From Pacificispira spongiicola (GTDB lineage: Bacteria; Pseudomonadota; Alphaproteobacteria; UBA8366; Aestuariispiraceae), in assembly GCF_012926505.1 (NCBI RefSeq), contig NZ_JABBNT010000002.1, positions 248,001 through 312,000 of the forward strand: a stretch of 64,000 nucleotides of DNA. Reading direction: 5' to 3'. The position numbers were made by a program, and so were the translations under genes. Below, one piece after another: positions 27,641 to 37,200 of the stretch; positions within the stretch are counted from its first letter, which is position 1, and each line of letters begins with the position of its first letter. The notes beneath the pieces are model-generated. The model was not told where the DNA came from. It ran no database searches and saw only the letters and a list, made by a program, of their open reading frames with translations.

Positions 27641-28185
27641 TCAACACCTCCCCCGTTGACGCTTTCCGCGTGTTTCCGCGCCAGACCGACATAATGGGTA
27701 TGCGTCCACCGCATCATGTCCAGATCCTTGTCCGTCAGGTTCCGGACGCATTTCGCCGGGGCGCCGGTCCAAAGTTCCCTCGTGCGGACCCGCTTGCCCG
27801 GCGTAACCAGTGCGCCGGCGGCGACCATCGCCCCGGATTCCACCACCGCGCCGTCCATCACCACCGCCTTCATGCCGACAAAGGCCTCGTCTTCCAAGGT
27901 ACAGGCGTGGATCAGCGCCATATGGCCGATGGAGACGCGATCGCCGATATAGGTCCCCTGTCCATGTGTCGCGACATGGATGATCGTTCCGTCCTGAATG
28001 TTCACATCGCGGCCGATCCGGATTTCGTTGACGTCCCCCCGGATGACGCAACCGTACCAGACCCCCGTACCCGCGCCGATCTTCACGTCGCCGATGACCT
28101 TCGCCCCCGGGGCGACGAAAACACCGTCTTCCAATTCCGGGACGATACCGTCGAAAGGTAGAACGTCTCTTGCATCATGCGTCAT
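27637..28185 (-). CDS. Gamma-carbonic anhydrase family protein
   Basis: 182 residues of left-handed beta-helix repeats. The family's metal-site histidines appear in IIHVATHG, IGHMALIH and nearby positions, and VWYGCVIRGDVNEIRIG is the typical gammaCA core. Members include YrdA and plant complex I subunits; many are not catalytically active. From the ATG at 28185 there is a GGAGGAG site 7 nt before; longer upstream starts fall inside murI. It overlaps murI by 11 bp. Confidence 0.93.
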   Translation of the reverse strand: MTHDARDVLPFDGIVPELEDGVFVAPGAKVIGDVKIGAGTGVWYGCVIRGDVNEIRIGRDVNIQDGTIIHVATHGQGTYIGDRVSIGHMALIHACTLEDEAFVGMKAVVMDGAVVESGAMVAAGALVTPGKRVRTRELWTGAPAKCVRNLTDKDLDMMRWTHTHYVGLARKHAESVNGGGVE

Positions 28186-29113
28186 GGCTGGTCTCCTCCC
28201 CTTCAGTCGTCTCGTCGGCTTTCGGCGGCACAACGGGGACCGGCTCCGGCTTCGGTTCCGCCCAACCGCTCAAATGGCGGAAGTCCAAATCCGCCCCGAA
28301 GAAACGGGACGACACCTCGCGCACTTTCTGCGGGTCGCCGCTGGTCAGGAATTCTACCGTGCTATGCTCGGTCCCGGTATCCCGGAATTCCGGATGCCGT
28401 CCCAAATACTGAACCAGCGCCTTCGCGACGATATCCGGTTGCGACATCAACCGCGTGTCCGGCGGCAAGGCTGCCCGGAAATGCGCCTCCAGAATGGGAT
28501 AATGGGTGCATCCAAGAACCACGATATCGATCTTGGCGCTACCCGCCTTGGCCAATAGCTGATCGCAATAGCGCGCGACCGCCCGACGCATGAGATCGTC
28601 GTCGAGGCCTTCTTCCACCGCCTCCGCCAAGCGGGGGCAGGATTGCTGAATGACCTTTAAATGCCGCGCGCGCAACTTCACTTCCGCCGGGAAAGCGCCG
28701 CTTTCAACCGTCCGGCGCGTCGCAAAGACAGCGATCGTCTGCGGCGGCCGCTTCGGGGAGTAGGCGGAGACACCCTGAACGTGCCATTCCTGCCCCGTCA
28801 GGGCCTCGATCATCGGGACGAAGACACCCAGAACCCGGCAATCCGGCGCATGTTTCGGCAACCATTCCTGCTGCAATCGACGCAGGGCGACCGCGCAAGC
28901 CGTATTACAGGCGATGATGACCAGTCGGCAGCCGCGCGAAATCAATTCCCCCACCCGCCGGCGGGTCAGTTGATAGATTTCCTCGTTCGAGCGCATGCCA
29001 TAGGGCGCGAAGCCATGATCGCCCAAATAAAGAAAACGCTGCTGCGGCAAGGCGTCTACCAATGCCCTCAGGACGGTCAATCCGCCATGCCCTGAATCGA
29101 AGACGCCGATCAT
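28175..29113 (-). CDS. murI: Glutamate racemase
   Basis: Converts L- to D-glutamate for peptidoglycan. 312 residues; the N-terminus IGVFDSGHGGLTVLRAL carries the catalytic Asp/Ser loop, Cys73 in IIACNTACAVAL and the second cysteine in VLGCTHYPILEAHF form the two-base mechanism. The C-terminal 40 residues (Pro/Glu-rich) are an extra tail not needed for the fold. In an operon with argC upstream and gammaCA downstream. Confidence 0.95.
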   Translation of the reverse strand: MIGVFDSGHGGLTVLRALVDALPQQRFLYLGDHGFAPYGMRSNEEIYQLTRRRVGELISRGCRLVIIACNTACAVALRRLQQEWLPKHAPDCRVLGVFVPMIEALTGQEWHVQGVSAYSPKRPPQTIAVFATRRTVESGAFPAEVKLRARHLKVIQQSCPRLAEAVEEGLDDDLMRRAVARYCDQLLAKAGSAKIDIVVLGCTHYPILEAHFRAALPPDTRLMSQPDIVAKALVQYLGRHPEFRDTGTEHSTVEFLTSGDPQKVREVSSRFFGADLDFRHLSGWAEPKPEPVPVVPPKADETTEGEETSHDA

Positions 29114-29132
29114 CGCCCGGCGATCCCTTGCG

Positions 29133-30116
29133 TCAGGCGGCGGAGGAACGATCGATGCTGGCCGGGCGGTCCAGCCCCTGCCCTTCCGGCAGTCCCAGCA
29201 TGATATTCAGGTTCTGAACCGCCTGCCCCGATGCCCCCTTGCCCAGATTGTCCAACTGACCGATCACCACGGCCTGTTGCGTTTCAGCATTGCCGAAGAC
29301 ATGCAGGCGCAGTTCGTTGGTGTCGTTCAGGCCTTCCGGCTCCAGCTTACCCATGGCCGCTGTTTCCGACAAAGGCGCGACGCTGACATAGGACTGTCCG
29401 TCATAATGCTTGGTCAGCGCAGCATGGATATCGTCCACCGACGGCTTGCCCGGCAAGGCCCAAAGTTGCAGCGGGATTTGCACCAGCATGCCCTGCGCGA
29501 AGCGGCCGACACTGGGCACGAAAAGCGGCGCATGGGACAGGCCGCCCCAGGCGCGGATTTCCGGGATATGCTTATGCGCCAACCCCAACCCGTAGACGCG
29601 GAATGCCTCATCCGTGTGGTCGGGAGAGGACGGATCCTCGAAAGCCGCGATCAATTGCTTGCCGCCGCCGCTATAGCCCGACACGGCGTTGATCGTGACG
29701 GGCCACTCCACCGGTACCAGTCCGGCGGAGACCAGCGGATGCAGGATCGACACCGACGTGATCGCGTAACAGCCGGGATTGGTCACGAACCGTGCCTGCG
29801 CAATCTCCGCGCGGCTATCCGCCTCGTATTCCGGGAAGCCATAGGCCCAGCCCGGCGCTGTCCGATGAGCGGAGGAGGCGTCGATCACGCGCACGGATTC
29901 GTTCTCGATCAACGATACCGCTTCCTTCGCCGCCGCATCGGGCAGGCACAGGATCACGACATCCGCGGCATTCAGCGCTTCACGGCGGGCTTCCGGATCC
30001 TTACGGCGGGCGTCGTCCAGACGGATGAAGTCGAACTCCTCCCGTCCGTCGAGCCGGCTTTTGATCTGAAGGCCGGTGGTCCCGGCTTCCCCGTCGATGA
30101 AAATGCGCGCCGCCAT
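29133..30116 (-). CDS. argC: N-acetyl-gamma-glutamyl-phosphate reductase, type 2
   Basis: NADPH-dependent third step of arginine synthesis. From the ATG at 30116 it is 327 residues. The NADP loop IFIDGEAGTTGLQI is the mark of the short type 2 AGPR common in alphaproteobacteria. The active cysteine is in VTNPGCYAITSV and the histidine is in LAHKHIPEI. First of the operon argC-murI-gammaCA-GFA. An upstream in-frame start (30158) would add a poor N-terminus. Confidence 0.95.
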   Translation of the reverse strand: MAARIFIDGEAGTTGLQIKSRLDGREEFDFIRLDDARRKDPEARREALNAADVVILCLPDAAAKEAVSLIENESVRVIDASSAHRTAPGWAYGFPEYEADSRAEIAQARFVTNPGCYAITSVSILHPLVSAGLVPVEWPVTINAVSGYSGGGKQLIAAFEDPSSPDHTDEAFRVYGLGLAHKHIPEIRAWGGLSHAPLFVPSVGRFAQGMLVQIPLQLWALPGKPSVDDIHAALTKHYDGQSYVSVAPLSETAAMGKLEPEGLNDTNELRLHVFGNAETQQAVVIGQLDNLGKGASGQAVQNLNIMLGLPEGQGLDRPASIDRSSAA

Positions 30117-30203
30117 GTTCCTGTCCGTTCGGCTGATGATTGATCCGGCGACATGCATACACGCTTTGCCGCCTATCGCAAACAGGCCACGGCTACAAAG
30201 ACC

Positions 30204-31232
30204 TTATTCCCCACCGGAAACCGTCTCCAACCGATCGCGCAGACCGGGATGGGTCGACAGGATGCTGGTCTCTTCACAGCTTTCGCCGCAATCCTTGTAG
30301 ACACGACGCAACAAGGCGATCATCGCATTTGGATCGCGTCCCAATTTGCGCATGATTTGTGCCGAGGCCAAATCGGCCTCCGTCTCGAATTCCCGATTGT
30401 ATGAAAATTGGACGATCCCCGCGCCCATCGCCGCAATTTCCTCGGCAAAGGACGATCCGTCACCCAAAATCAAGAGCGCCAGGACCGAAATCCCCGCGGC
30501 CCGCACGACTTGTCGCATTGAATGCCGTTCCCGGATATGGGCCACTTCATGCGCCAAAACACCCGCGATTTCATCATCGGATTCCGCGAGAGCGACCAAG
30601 TCGTCCAACATCACCACGGTGCCGTCGGGTAAGGCAAAGGCATTCGCCCCGAAATAGTCCGATTTTCGAAAAACCAGACGCGCCCGCCCCGGCGCCAAAT
30701 CCGACGCGCGCAATATTTCGGTGAAAATCGCCCGCATTTTAGCTTTTCTCGCGGACGGCAATTCCGATTTGTCGAACACGGCACCGTCCAATTCCCGGAA
30801 GGTGGATTGTCCGATGGACCGGTCCAAAGACACCGGCACGGCGCGGGCCACATTGTCGGCCGCGATCGGATAGCCGAACCACAACACGAAGGGTAAGGCC
30901 AAGGACGCCAAAATCAGCGCCGTCCAGCGCATCGGCGTTAATCCATGGAAACGCTTTACGCGGCCCGCCTCCCTTCCGAAGAGCATGTCGAACCCTGTCG
31001 GACCGTTGCTTTCGAAGGCCTGGCCGTTCGGAAACCGGACGCGCCACGGCATGCCACGAACCGGCGGATCGATCTGCACAGAGCCAAGCGGCGCGGAAAC
31101 CGTCTGATTGCCGTCCGCGTCGAAGGCCAGCACGCGATCCCCCAGGCACCGGATCGTCCCCGGTTGGAACCGACTACTGCCGGAATCGAACAGCCGTCCG
31201 GCAATTTCTTTCTTCGGATCAGAAGGTTCCAC
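30204..31232 (-). CDS. M48 family metallopeptidase
   Basis: 342 residues. The zinc motif HEVAHIRERHS (HExxH, near residue 235) is followed by REFETEADLASAQI with the third ligand Glu. One or two membrane helices (about 108-128 and around the AAGISVLALLIL segment) suggest a membrane-bound HtpX/BepA-like peptidase with its catalytic part on one side only. The N-terminal 100 residues are a soluble domain. It overlaps the stop of the upstream DUF898 gene by 14 bp and so is translationally coupled to it. Genes for DUF898 and M48 are often adjacent in proteobacteria, hinting at joint envelope function. Confidence 0.9.
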   Translation of the reverse strand: MEPSDPKKEIAGRLFDSGSSRFQPGTIRCLGDRVLAFDADGNQTVSAPLGSVQIDPPVRGMPWRVRFPNGQAFESNGPTGFDMLFGREAGRVKRFHGLTPMRWTALILASLALPFVLWFGYPIAADNVARAVPVSLDRSIGQSTFRELDGAVFDKSELPSARKAKMRAIFTEILRASDLAPGRARLVFRKSDYFGANAFALPDGTVVMLDDLVALAESDDEIAGVLAHEVAHIRERHSMRQVVRAAGISVLALLILGDGSSFAEEIAAMGAGIVQFSYNREFETEADLASAQIMRKLGRDPNAMIALLRRVYKDCGESCEETSILSTHPGLRDRLETVSGGE

Positions 31233-32322
31233 CGAGCAATCCGTCCGTTATACCTTCAAGACTCCCAAGTTCCGTGGCCGCCGCATTTCCACCGTCCTCG
31301 CCATGCGATTTGAACTCATCCAAAGACCCCGCAGCGACCATCACCAAATAATTTGTCTGTAGTCGTTTCGACCATATGGTCGCCCACGGAATCAATAAGC
31401 CGATGGAGATCGACGCAAGGAACCAAATGCCACACAGGGTAAAGCCGTACCGGATTATCGGGATCGTGCTGGAAAAGCGATGCCCGCCAGCCAACGTCAC
31501 GCCATTCAGCACAGCGTTCCTGAAGGCCGCCTTATATACCGTAAAACAAACGGCGATCAGAAAAATGACGACGACGGTACAGATAATCGAGCCGACCGGT
31601 ATTACCATTGGCTGCGCGTCGGATATCAGCACTTGAAGTGGCGCGGTGACCGTCCAAGCCTCCGAGAAGGAGCCATTCATCAGAACGCCGATGACAATGG
31701 CGGCGATACCACAGGCAATTGCCGAAAAGAAAACCAAGTAAACCTTCCACAGACGCATATCCAAGGAAAAGGCCCGATCGCCAAATCGCATATTGTCCGC
31801 GATGAAGCGTGCCCCGACGCGCTGAACCCAGGGCCACGCCAGGCACAAAGAAAGCGGAATCAGGATCGGCGCGAGAATGAAGGCCTTAAACGCTCTCGAA
31901 TAGTCCTCAACAAAGTCGAACCGAACATTCCGGTAACTGGTATTGCGCAGTTGAAAACGCAGTGCGCGGATCACAAGCCAGGGCATACCGAAAATAAACG
32001 CCATGGATAAAAATCCGGACATGAAGCCGGGTTGAAAATAGGCCATAACGTTGTAGCCGACGATCGCGGCAACCGCGATCAATCGACCGATCAGGATCGT
32101 GATGGGCCGGGCGTGGTAATCGAATCCATGCCCATCCAGCTTTGTATGGCCGAGAAGATAGCGCCGTCGTTCCACCGTGCCCCAGGCGTCGTAAATCCCC
32201 AATGTCACGACCGCCAGCAGGAAGGTCCGTAAACAAATCAGGAAGTAGTCCTTGGACTGGCCCGTGAATACGAATTTCAACCGACGCTCGGATGGCGTGG
32301 TCGTCTGGATACTCCCGTCCAT
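31219..32322 (-). CDS. DUF898 (YjgN-like) membrane protein, copy 2
   Basis: 367 residues, about six membrane helices. The family start LKFVFTGQSKDYFLICLRTF, then LGIYDAWGTVERRRYLLGHT, is clear. The function is unknown. It is close to the gene at 32344: the two share nearly all of the first 75 residues, then drift. Downstream it overlaps the M48 peptidase gene. The start is an ATG at 32322, 21 bp from the stop of the first copy. Gene order (copy 1, copy 2, M48) suggests one operon. Confidence 0.88.
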   Translation of the reverse strand: MDGSIQTTTPSERRLKFVFTGQSKDYFLICLRTFLLAVVTLGIYDAWGTVERRRYLLGHTKLDGHGFDYHARPITILIGRLIAVAAIVGYNVMAYFQPGFMSGFLSMAFIFGMPWLVIRALRFQLRNTSYRNVRFDFVEDYSRAFKAFILAPILIPLSLCLAWPWVQRVGARFIADNMRFGDRAFSLDMRLWKVYLVFFSAIACGIAAIVIGVLMNGSFSEAWTVTAPLQVLISDAQPMVIPVGSIICTVVVIFLIAVCFTVYKAAFRNAVLNGVTLAGGHRFSSTIPIIRYGFTLCGIWFLASISIGLLIPWATIWSKRLQTNYLVMVAAGSLDEFKSHGEDGGNAAATELGSLEGITDGLLGGTF

Positions 32323-32343
32323 ATGCCGCTCTCCCCCGAAACC

Positions 32344-33426
32344 TTAAAAGGCGCCGCCGACAATGCCTTCCATCACGCCGGTTTCCGCGCCGACGGCATC
32401 ACCCGCATCACGTTCCCGCCCCTTGAAATCATCCAGATCCCCCTGTGCAATCATGACCGTATGGTCCATCTGATAGCGACGGATACGCACAACCGCCCAG
32501 GGAACGGCAAATCCGAGAGAAAGTACCGCAACGATCCAGCTGCCAAGCACAAACAATCCGTATCGCCAGGGCCGTAGGGTCCCTTCAAACTTGTGACGTC
32601 CGTCCAGCACGGCCCCGCAGAGCACGGCATTGCGGAGGGCCGCTCGGTAGCTCATCGCTGCCAGAACAAAAGCAGGAAGCATCAGCAGATATACGACCAT
32701 GATCAAACCGCCGAACAATTCTCCCAGGGCTTCCGGCCGATCCGTCAAAGCAGCGATTTCCGATCCGTAGAGCGCCCCTAAAACCCCGCCGATCACGGCG
32801 CCAATGAGGACGAGGAGAGGAATGGCGACCAACAAAACGCGGTACATCCCGCCAACCGTCATTTCCAGGGAGAAAGGCGCATCGCCGTATTTCATATGAC
32901 GCGCGACATATTGCGCCTGCGCCCGCGTGACCAATGGACTTGCAAGACCAAGCGCAAATACGGCCAGGAACGGCAACAGCACAAAGTACCAGAGCGCCTG
33001 AAAATAGTTACCCTTGAAGTCGAACCGCAGGTTCCGATAGCTCATGTTTCTAAGCGTGAAGCGCCACGCGCTGTTAATGAGCCACGGCAACAGAACGAAC
33101 ATGCCCAACGCAGCCCCCAGGGCGACTTCCTTCGGCCAAATCCGGGCGAAAATATTGATATCGATAATCGCGGCGACGACGATCAGTCTGGCAAGAAGAA
33201 TCACCCACGGCTTGGCATGATAGTCAAAACCGTGCCCATCCAGTTGGGTGTGCCCCAAAAGGTAGCGGCGGCGTTCCACCGTCCCCCATGCATCGTAAAT
33301 CCCCAGCGTCACCATCGCCAGCAGGAACGTCCGCAGGCAAATGCCGAAATAGTCCTTGCCCGTCCCCGAAAACGAAAAAGGCAGGCGACGTTCTTCCTGC
33401 GCCGCCGATTGCATACTGCCGTCCAT
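32344..33426 (-). CDS. DUF898 (YjgN-like) membrane protein, copy 1
   Basis: 360 residues from the ATG at 33426, again with about six membrane helices. The N-terminal LPFSFSGTGKDYFGICLRTF and LGIYDAWGTVERRRYLLGHT are near-identical to copy 2. First of the three-gene operon; divergent from the YciC-like gene across 186 bp. The tandem pair is a local duplication; whether the two products form a hetero-oligomer is unknown. Confidence 0.88.
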   Translation of the reverse strand: MDGSMQSAAQEERRLPFSFSGTGKDYFGICLRTFLLAMVTLGIYDAWGTVERRRYLLGHTQLDGHGFDYHAKPWVILLARLIVVAAIIDINIFARIWPKEVALGAALGMFVLLPWLINSAWRFTLRNMSYRNLRFDFKGNYFQALWYFVLLPFLAVFALGLASPLVTRAQAQYVARHMKYGDAPFSLEMTVGGMYRVLLVAIPLLVLIGAVIGGVLGALYGSEIAALTDRPEALGELFGGLIMVVYLLMLPAFVLAAMSYRAALRNAVLCGAVLDGRHKFEGTLRPWRYGLFVLGSWIVAVLSLGFAVPWAVVRIRRYQMDHTVMIAQGDLDDFKGRERDAGDAVGAETGVMEGIVGGAF

Positions 33427-33612
33427 TATCCCCTCACAAATCCCCACCGATACCATCGTGCTTCAAGATTAACCGGCAGGGTATGAGAGGCAAATGTAAA
33501 AGCTATCTTTGATTGAATAAATCGGGTCGCGGCCAAATTCGCTCTTGCGAGTTCCAGTTCGGCTGTCCAGTTTCTTGCCGACCGTAACCGTTCCCGCGGA
33601 GAAGGATCCGGA

Positions 33613-34359
33613 ATGCCGACCCTATCGATTGGCGCAGTGTTGTCGCAAAGCGTGACCGTCCTGAAGGCCAACTTCCTCGCCTTCTTCCTGATCGGCGCCC
33701 TGATGAGCGCCCTGTCCGACGTCACATTGATGATGCTGGGTATGGGCGCATTGGTGGACGGCAAAGCGACGCCCCAGCAAGTCATCACCAATGCCGGCGG
33801 CGCCTTACCCGTATTGGGCGCGATCCTGGTTTCCACATTGCCGTTCTATGCCTTCGGTCTGGGCACGATCAGTTATGGTGCCGTCCGTTACATGCACGGT
33901 AATCCCGCAACCGTCGGCGAATGCCTGATGCGTGGAGCGCGGTCCCTGCCCTCCTTGTTGCTCGTCGCCCTTCTCTCCTGGATCGGGGTCACCATCGGCA
34001 TGGCATTTTTTGTCATTCCCGGCGCCATATTGCTGACACTCTGGTATCTTGCCATACAGGTGGTCATGGTCGAAGGTCTCGGCATCTTCTCCTCCCTCAA
34101 CCGCAGCGCGGCCCTGACAAAGGGGCAACGCTTCACCCTGTTCGGCTTGCTGGTGATCCTGCTGGGGATTAGCCTGCTGATAGGACTGATTGTCAGCGTC
34201 GCAATCTTTCCGCTCTCCCTCATCGGCCTAGACATGGTCGCCAATATGGTGATCAGCGGCATTTTGATGGCGTTCACCGCCGTCGTGGCCGCCGTGGTCT
34301 ACACGATCCTGCGGGAAGAAAAGGATGGCTTGCGACGCGGCGACCTCGCCAACGTCTAA
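33613..34359 (+). CDS. YciC-like multi-pass membrane protein
   Basis: 248 residues, five or six membrane helices with a short amphipathic N-terminus (LSIGAVLSQSVTVLKANF). The segment VVMVEGLGIFSSLNRSAALTKG matches the E-G-x5-A-L-x-R-S-x2-L-T-x-G pattern of YciC/UPF0259 and related proteins. E. coli homologues contribute to envelope function, but the role is not settled. It is divergent from the DUF898-M48 operon, another envelope-type unit. Confidence 0.8.
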   Translation: MPTLSIGAVLSQSVTVLKANFLAFFLIGALMSALSDVTLMMLGMGALVDGKATPQQVITNAGGALPVLGAILVSTLPFYAFGLGTISYGAVRYMHGNPATVGECLMRGARSLPSLLLVALLSWIGVTIGMAFFVIPGAILLTLWYLAIQVVMVEGLGIFSSLNRSAALTKGQRFTLFGLLVILLGISLLIGLIVSVAIFPLSLIGLDMVANMVISGILMAFTAVVAAVVYTILREEKDGLRRGDLANV

Positions 34360-34366
34360 CGGCGGG

Positions 34367-34588
34367 TCAGCCTTTCGCGACCGCCGTGCCGTCCTGCGCG
34401 CCCAACTTCCGGTTTCGGTTTGCCCAAATTTTTTCGTGGACCGTATAGGCGACCGTCTGGATCGCCGGTTCGATGACGCCGATCCCCAGCGCGATCCGCC
34501 AATCACCCGACAGCGCATAGGCAACCGCGACGGCGACGGTCAGGTGCATCGCCCCGTAGCTGGCAGTTTTTGCGATCTGTCTGGCCAT
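34367..34588 (-). CDS. DUF2061 small membrane protein
   Basis: 73 residues. ARQIAKTASYGAMHLTVAVA followed by a second helix and ending in YTVHEKIWANRNRKLG is the DUF2061 signature. The ATG at 34588 has GGAGGA ahead, and the longer frame upstream has no family match. The function is unknown. It is convergent with the YciC-like gene. Confidence 0.87.
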   Translation of the reverse strand: MARQIAKTASYGAMHLTVAVAVAYALSGDWRIALGIGVIEPAIQTVAYTVHEKIWANRNRKLGAQDGTAVAKG

Positions 34589-34691
34589 AACGGCATCCTC
34601 CGTTAAAAAGGGTGATGCATTATTTATAATGTTTCTAATAATCGTTCGCAATTCATATTTCTGCTGCCGACGAAAATACTCCCGCGCCCAA

Positions 34692-35192
34692 TCAAACCGG
34701 GGGTGAGACCGGGCGACGCAGCAACGAAACGGCCTTCTTCCCGCCTTCGGTATCCTGTTCGCCGACGGTGACGAAACCCAACGCCGCATGGAACCGCAGA
34801 GACCCACCGTTGAACGGTTTCAAATTCACTTCGCAGGTGACCGCGCGCGTGCCGGGCCGCGCCGCAGCCAGGGCAAATACATCTTCATACAGTGCTTGTC
34901 CGACGCCCCTGCCCCGCGCCGCGTCGGAAACCATAATGCGATCCAGATACAGAAAATCGTCCATGCGACTGTCGAACCACAGATAGTTCATGCTGTCATG
35001 GTCGATACCGGGGGCCAGCGTCATGGCGACACCGACCGGTGCGCCGTCGATTTCAGCCACGCGGGTGGACGCGGTCTTTTCCACCAGGGCCCACAGACGG
35101 TCGGGGGAAAGATCATTCACGGCGGGCAGACAGGCGACATTCAACGCATGCAGCCAGTCCGCCTCTTCAGGTAGGATATCGCGTATTTTCAT
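34692..35192 (-). CDS. GNAT N-acetyltransferase
   Basis: 166 residues from the ATG at 35192. The acetyl-CoA loop is SDAARGRGVGQALYEDVF. The substrate is unknown. It starts 11 bp after the zntB stop, with no strong ribosome binding site, so translation is probably coupled to zntB. Confidence 0.86.
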   Translation of the reverse strand: MKIRDILPEEADWLHALNVACLPAVNDLSPDRLWALVEKTASTRVAEIDGAPVGVAMTLAPGIDHDSMNYLWFDSRMDDFLYLDRIMVSDAARGRGVGQALYEDVFALAAARPGTRAVTCEVNLKPFNGGSLRFHAALGFVTVGEQDTEGGKKAVSLLRRPVSPPV

Positions 35193-35202
35193 GGACGGGG
35201 AT

Positions 35203-36222
35203 TTAGAGCCATTTGTACTTTTTGAACAGCCCCCAAACGCCCCCGGCAACGGCGAGGATCAGAATGCAGACGATCCAAAAGGCATAAGGGCTTTCCATCC
35301 CCGGCATGCCGCCGACATTGATACCCAACAAGCCGGTCAGAAACCCCAGCGGCAGGAATATCCCCGTTACAATGGACAAGGTATACATCGCCCGGTTCAT
35401 CCGCGTATTCCGCGCGTCCGCGATTTCTTCCCGGATGAACTGCGTCTGGTCGCGCAACACGTCCAGATCTTCCAGCACCCGGGCCGTGCGTTCCCGAATT
35501 TCCGTGAACTGCGCCTGGGCGCGTTTGTCGATGACCGTGTCGAAGCCGCTCGCCGCGCGGGCCAGCGCTTCTCGTTGCGGCATCATATACCGGCGCAATT
35601 CCAGAACGCGGCGGCGCAGATTCGCCAACTCTCCCTCATCGGGCGATGGAGAATCTTCCAGAATATCCACCTGATCGTCCAACTGCATGACCAAATCGCC
35701 GATCCGATAGGTCAGTCGGTCCGCCACGGCCGTCAAGACGGCAACGGCATTCTTCGCCCCCCGTCCGTTTTCAAGCGCCGTCCGGATATCGTCCACCGCC
35801 CGCAACCTGGGCAGGCGCGCCGTGACCAGCCGTCGCCCATCGGAAAATCCGCGAATCGAAACCATGTCTTCGGGCATTGCGCCTTCGTTCAAATTGACGC
35901 CGCGCAGGTTGATCTGGATGCCGCCCGGCACCTCGTCGAACCGCGGACGGGTTTCGGGTGCCAGCATCGCCTCCGCCACCAGCGGGTCCAACCCCGCCCC
36001 GCTACGGATCCAGGTCGCGGATTCCTCCATCGACCGATTCAAATGAATCCATAGGTTTGCATCGCCTGCGGCCCAGGCCGCGCGTGCGTCTTCGGCGCTT
36101 AACTGAGTCGCGCCGCCATTACCGTCCAGCCGATAGCAGCAGATGAATGCGGGTTCTTCCATGAAAGTACCGAAACCGGATTCGAAGAACACGTCGAGAG
36201 TATCTTGCCAATCGCCGCGCAT
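35203..36222 (-). CDS. zntB: CorA-family metal transporter, ZntB-like
   Basis: 339 residues. A cytoplasmic alpha/beta domain and long stalk helix are followed by two C-terminal membrane helices. The loop between them reads GINVGGMPG, the ZntB form of the GMN motif, so zinc (with proton) rather than magnesium is the likely cargo. The start at 36222 is only 18 bp from the divergent pyrB start. A later ATG at 36162 would leave a more normal gap but has no good ribosome binding site. Operon with the GNAT gene. Confidence 0.88.
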   Translation of the reverse strand: MRGDWQDTLDVFFESGFGTFMEEPAFICCYRLDGNGGATQLSAEDARAAWAAGDANLWIHLNRSMEESATWIRSGAGLDPLVAEAMLAPETRPRFDEVPGGIQINLRGVNLNEGAMPEDMVSIRGFSDGRRLVTARLPRLRAVDDIRTALENGRGAKNAVAVLTAVADRLTYRIGDLVMQLDDQVDILEDSPSPDEGELANLRRRVLELRRYMMPQREALARAASGFDTVIDKRAQAQFTEIRERTARVLEDLDVLRDQTQFIREEIADARNTRMNRAMYTLSIVTGIFLPLGFLTGLLGINVGGMPGMESPYAFWIVCILILAVAGGVWGLFKKYKWL

Positions 36223-36240
36223 CGCCTATAGTCGCCGCCG

Positions 36241-37200
36241 ATGACGCAGCAACCGGATCATGCCTTCCCTCACCGCCATCTTCTTGGCATCGAAGGCCTT
36301 TCTCCCCTCGATATCAGTCTTATCCTCGACCTCGCCGATTCCTATGTGGATCAATCTCGCCGGATCGATAAGAAATCGGAACTGATGAAGGGGCTGACGG
36401 TCATCAACCTCTTCTTTGAGAATTCGACCCGCACACGCACCTCCTTCGAGGCGGCGGCGAAGCGTCTGGACGCGGATGTGATCAACATGAGCGTATCGTC
36501 CAGCTCGATCAAAAAGGGCGAAACCCTGATCGACACGGCGATGACCCTGAACGCCATGCACCCGGATGTCCTGGTCGTGCGGCATGCCAATTCCGGCGCC
36601 GTGCAGCTTTTGTCGGAAAAGGTCGACGGCGCGGTGATCAATGCCGGGGACGGCCGCCACGAACATCCGACACAGGCCTTGCTGGACGCGCTGACCATTC
36701 GGCGGCGGCGCGGTACGATCGGCGGCCTGACCGTCGCGATCTGCGGGGATATCGCGCACAGTCGCGTCGCACGATCCAATATTCAACTCTTGCAAATCAT
36801 GGGTGCGCGCGTCCGCCTGATCGCCCCGCCGACCCTGTTGCCGTCCAAGCCGGAACGCTTCGGGGTGGAGGTCTTCACCGACATGCGCGAGGGCCTGCAG
36901 GACGTCGACATCGTCATGATGCTGCGCCTGCAACTGGAACGCATGCAGGGCGCCTTCGTCCCGTCGGTGCGGGAATATTTCCACTTCTTCGGATTGGACC
37001 GGCAGAAACTGTCCTATGCGAAGCCGGACGCGCTGGTCATGCATCCGGGCCCGATGAACCGGGGCGTGGAAATCGACTCCGAACTGGCCGACGATATCGA
37101 CCGGTCGCTGATCCGCCAGCAGGTGGAAATGGGCGTCGCCGTCCGGATGGCCTGTCTGGACGTCCTGACCAGACCCTTGCGGGAAGGAGCGGCCCAATGA
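36241..37200 (+). CDS. pyrB: Aspartate carbamoyltransferase catalytic subunit
   Basis: Forms carbamoyl-aspartate in pyrimidine synthesis. 319 residues; carbamoyl-phosphate loop [13 protein letters not shown], then [18 protein letters not shown] and the [12 protein letters not shown] region near the C-terminus. No PyrI regulatory subunit is linked; instead the stop overlaps the start of the pyrC gene (ATGA), as in the PyrB-PyrC complex type (class A). The start lies 18 bp from zntB, so the promoter must overlap that gene. Confidence 0.97.
   Translation: MTQQPDHAFPHRHLLGIEGLSPLDISLILDLADSYVDQSRRIDKKSELMKGLTVINLFFENSTRTRTSFEAAAKRLDADVINMSVSSSSIKKGETLIDTAMTLNAMHPDVLVVRHANSGAVQLLSEKVDGAVINAGDGRHEHPTQALLDALTIRRRRGTIGGLTVAICGDIAHSRVARSNIQLLQIMGARVRLIAPPTLLPSKPERFGVEVFTDMREGLQDVDIVMMLRLQLERMQGAFVPSVREYFHFFGLDRQKLSYAKPDALVMHPGPMNRGVEIDSELADDIDRSLIRQQVEMGVAVRMACLDVLTRPLREGAAQ

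Noticed and set aside
34589-34807. Upstream extension of the DUF2061 frame.
   Set aside because: The extra N-terminal residues look random and overlap the C-terminus-coding region of the GNAT gene; a strong ribosome binding site marks the ATG at 34588.
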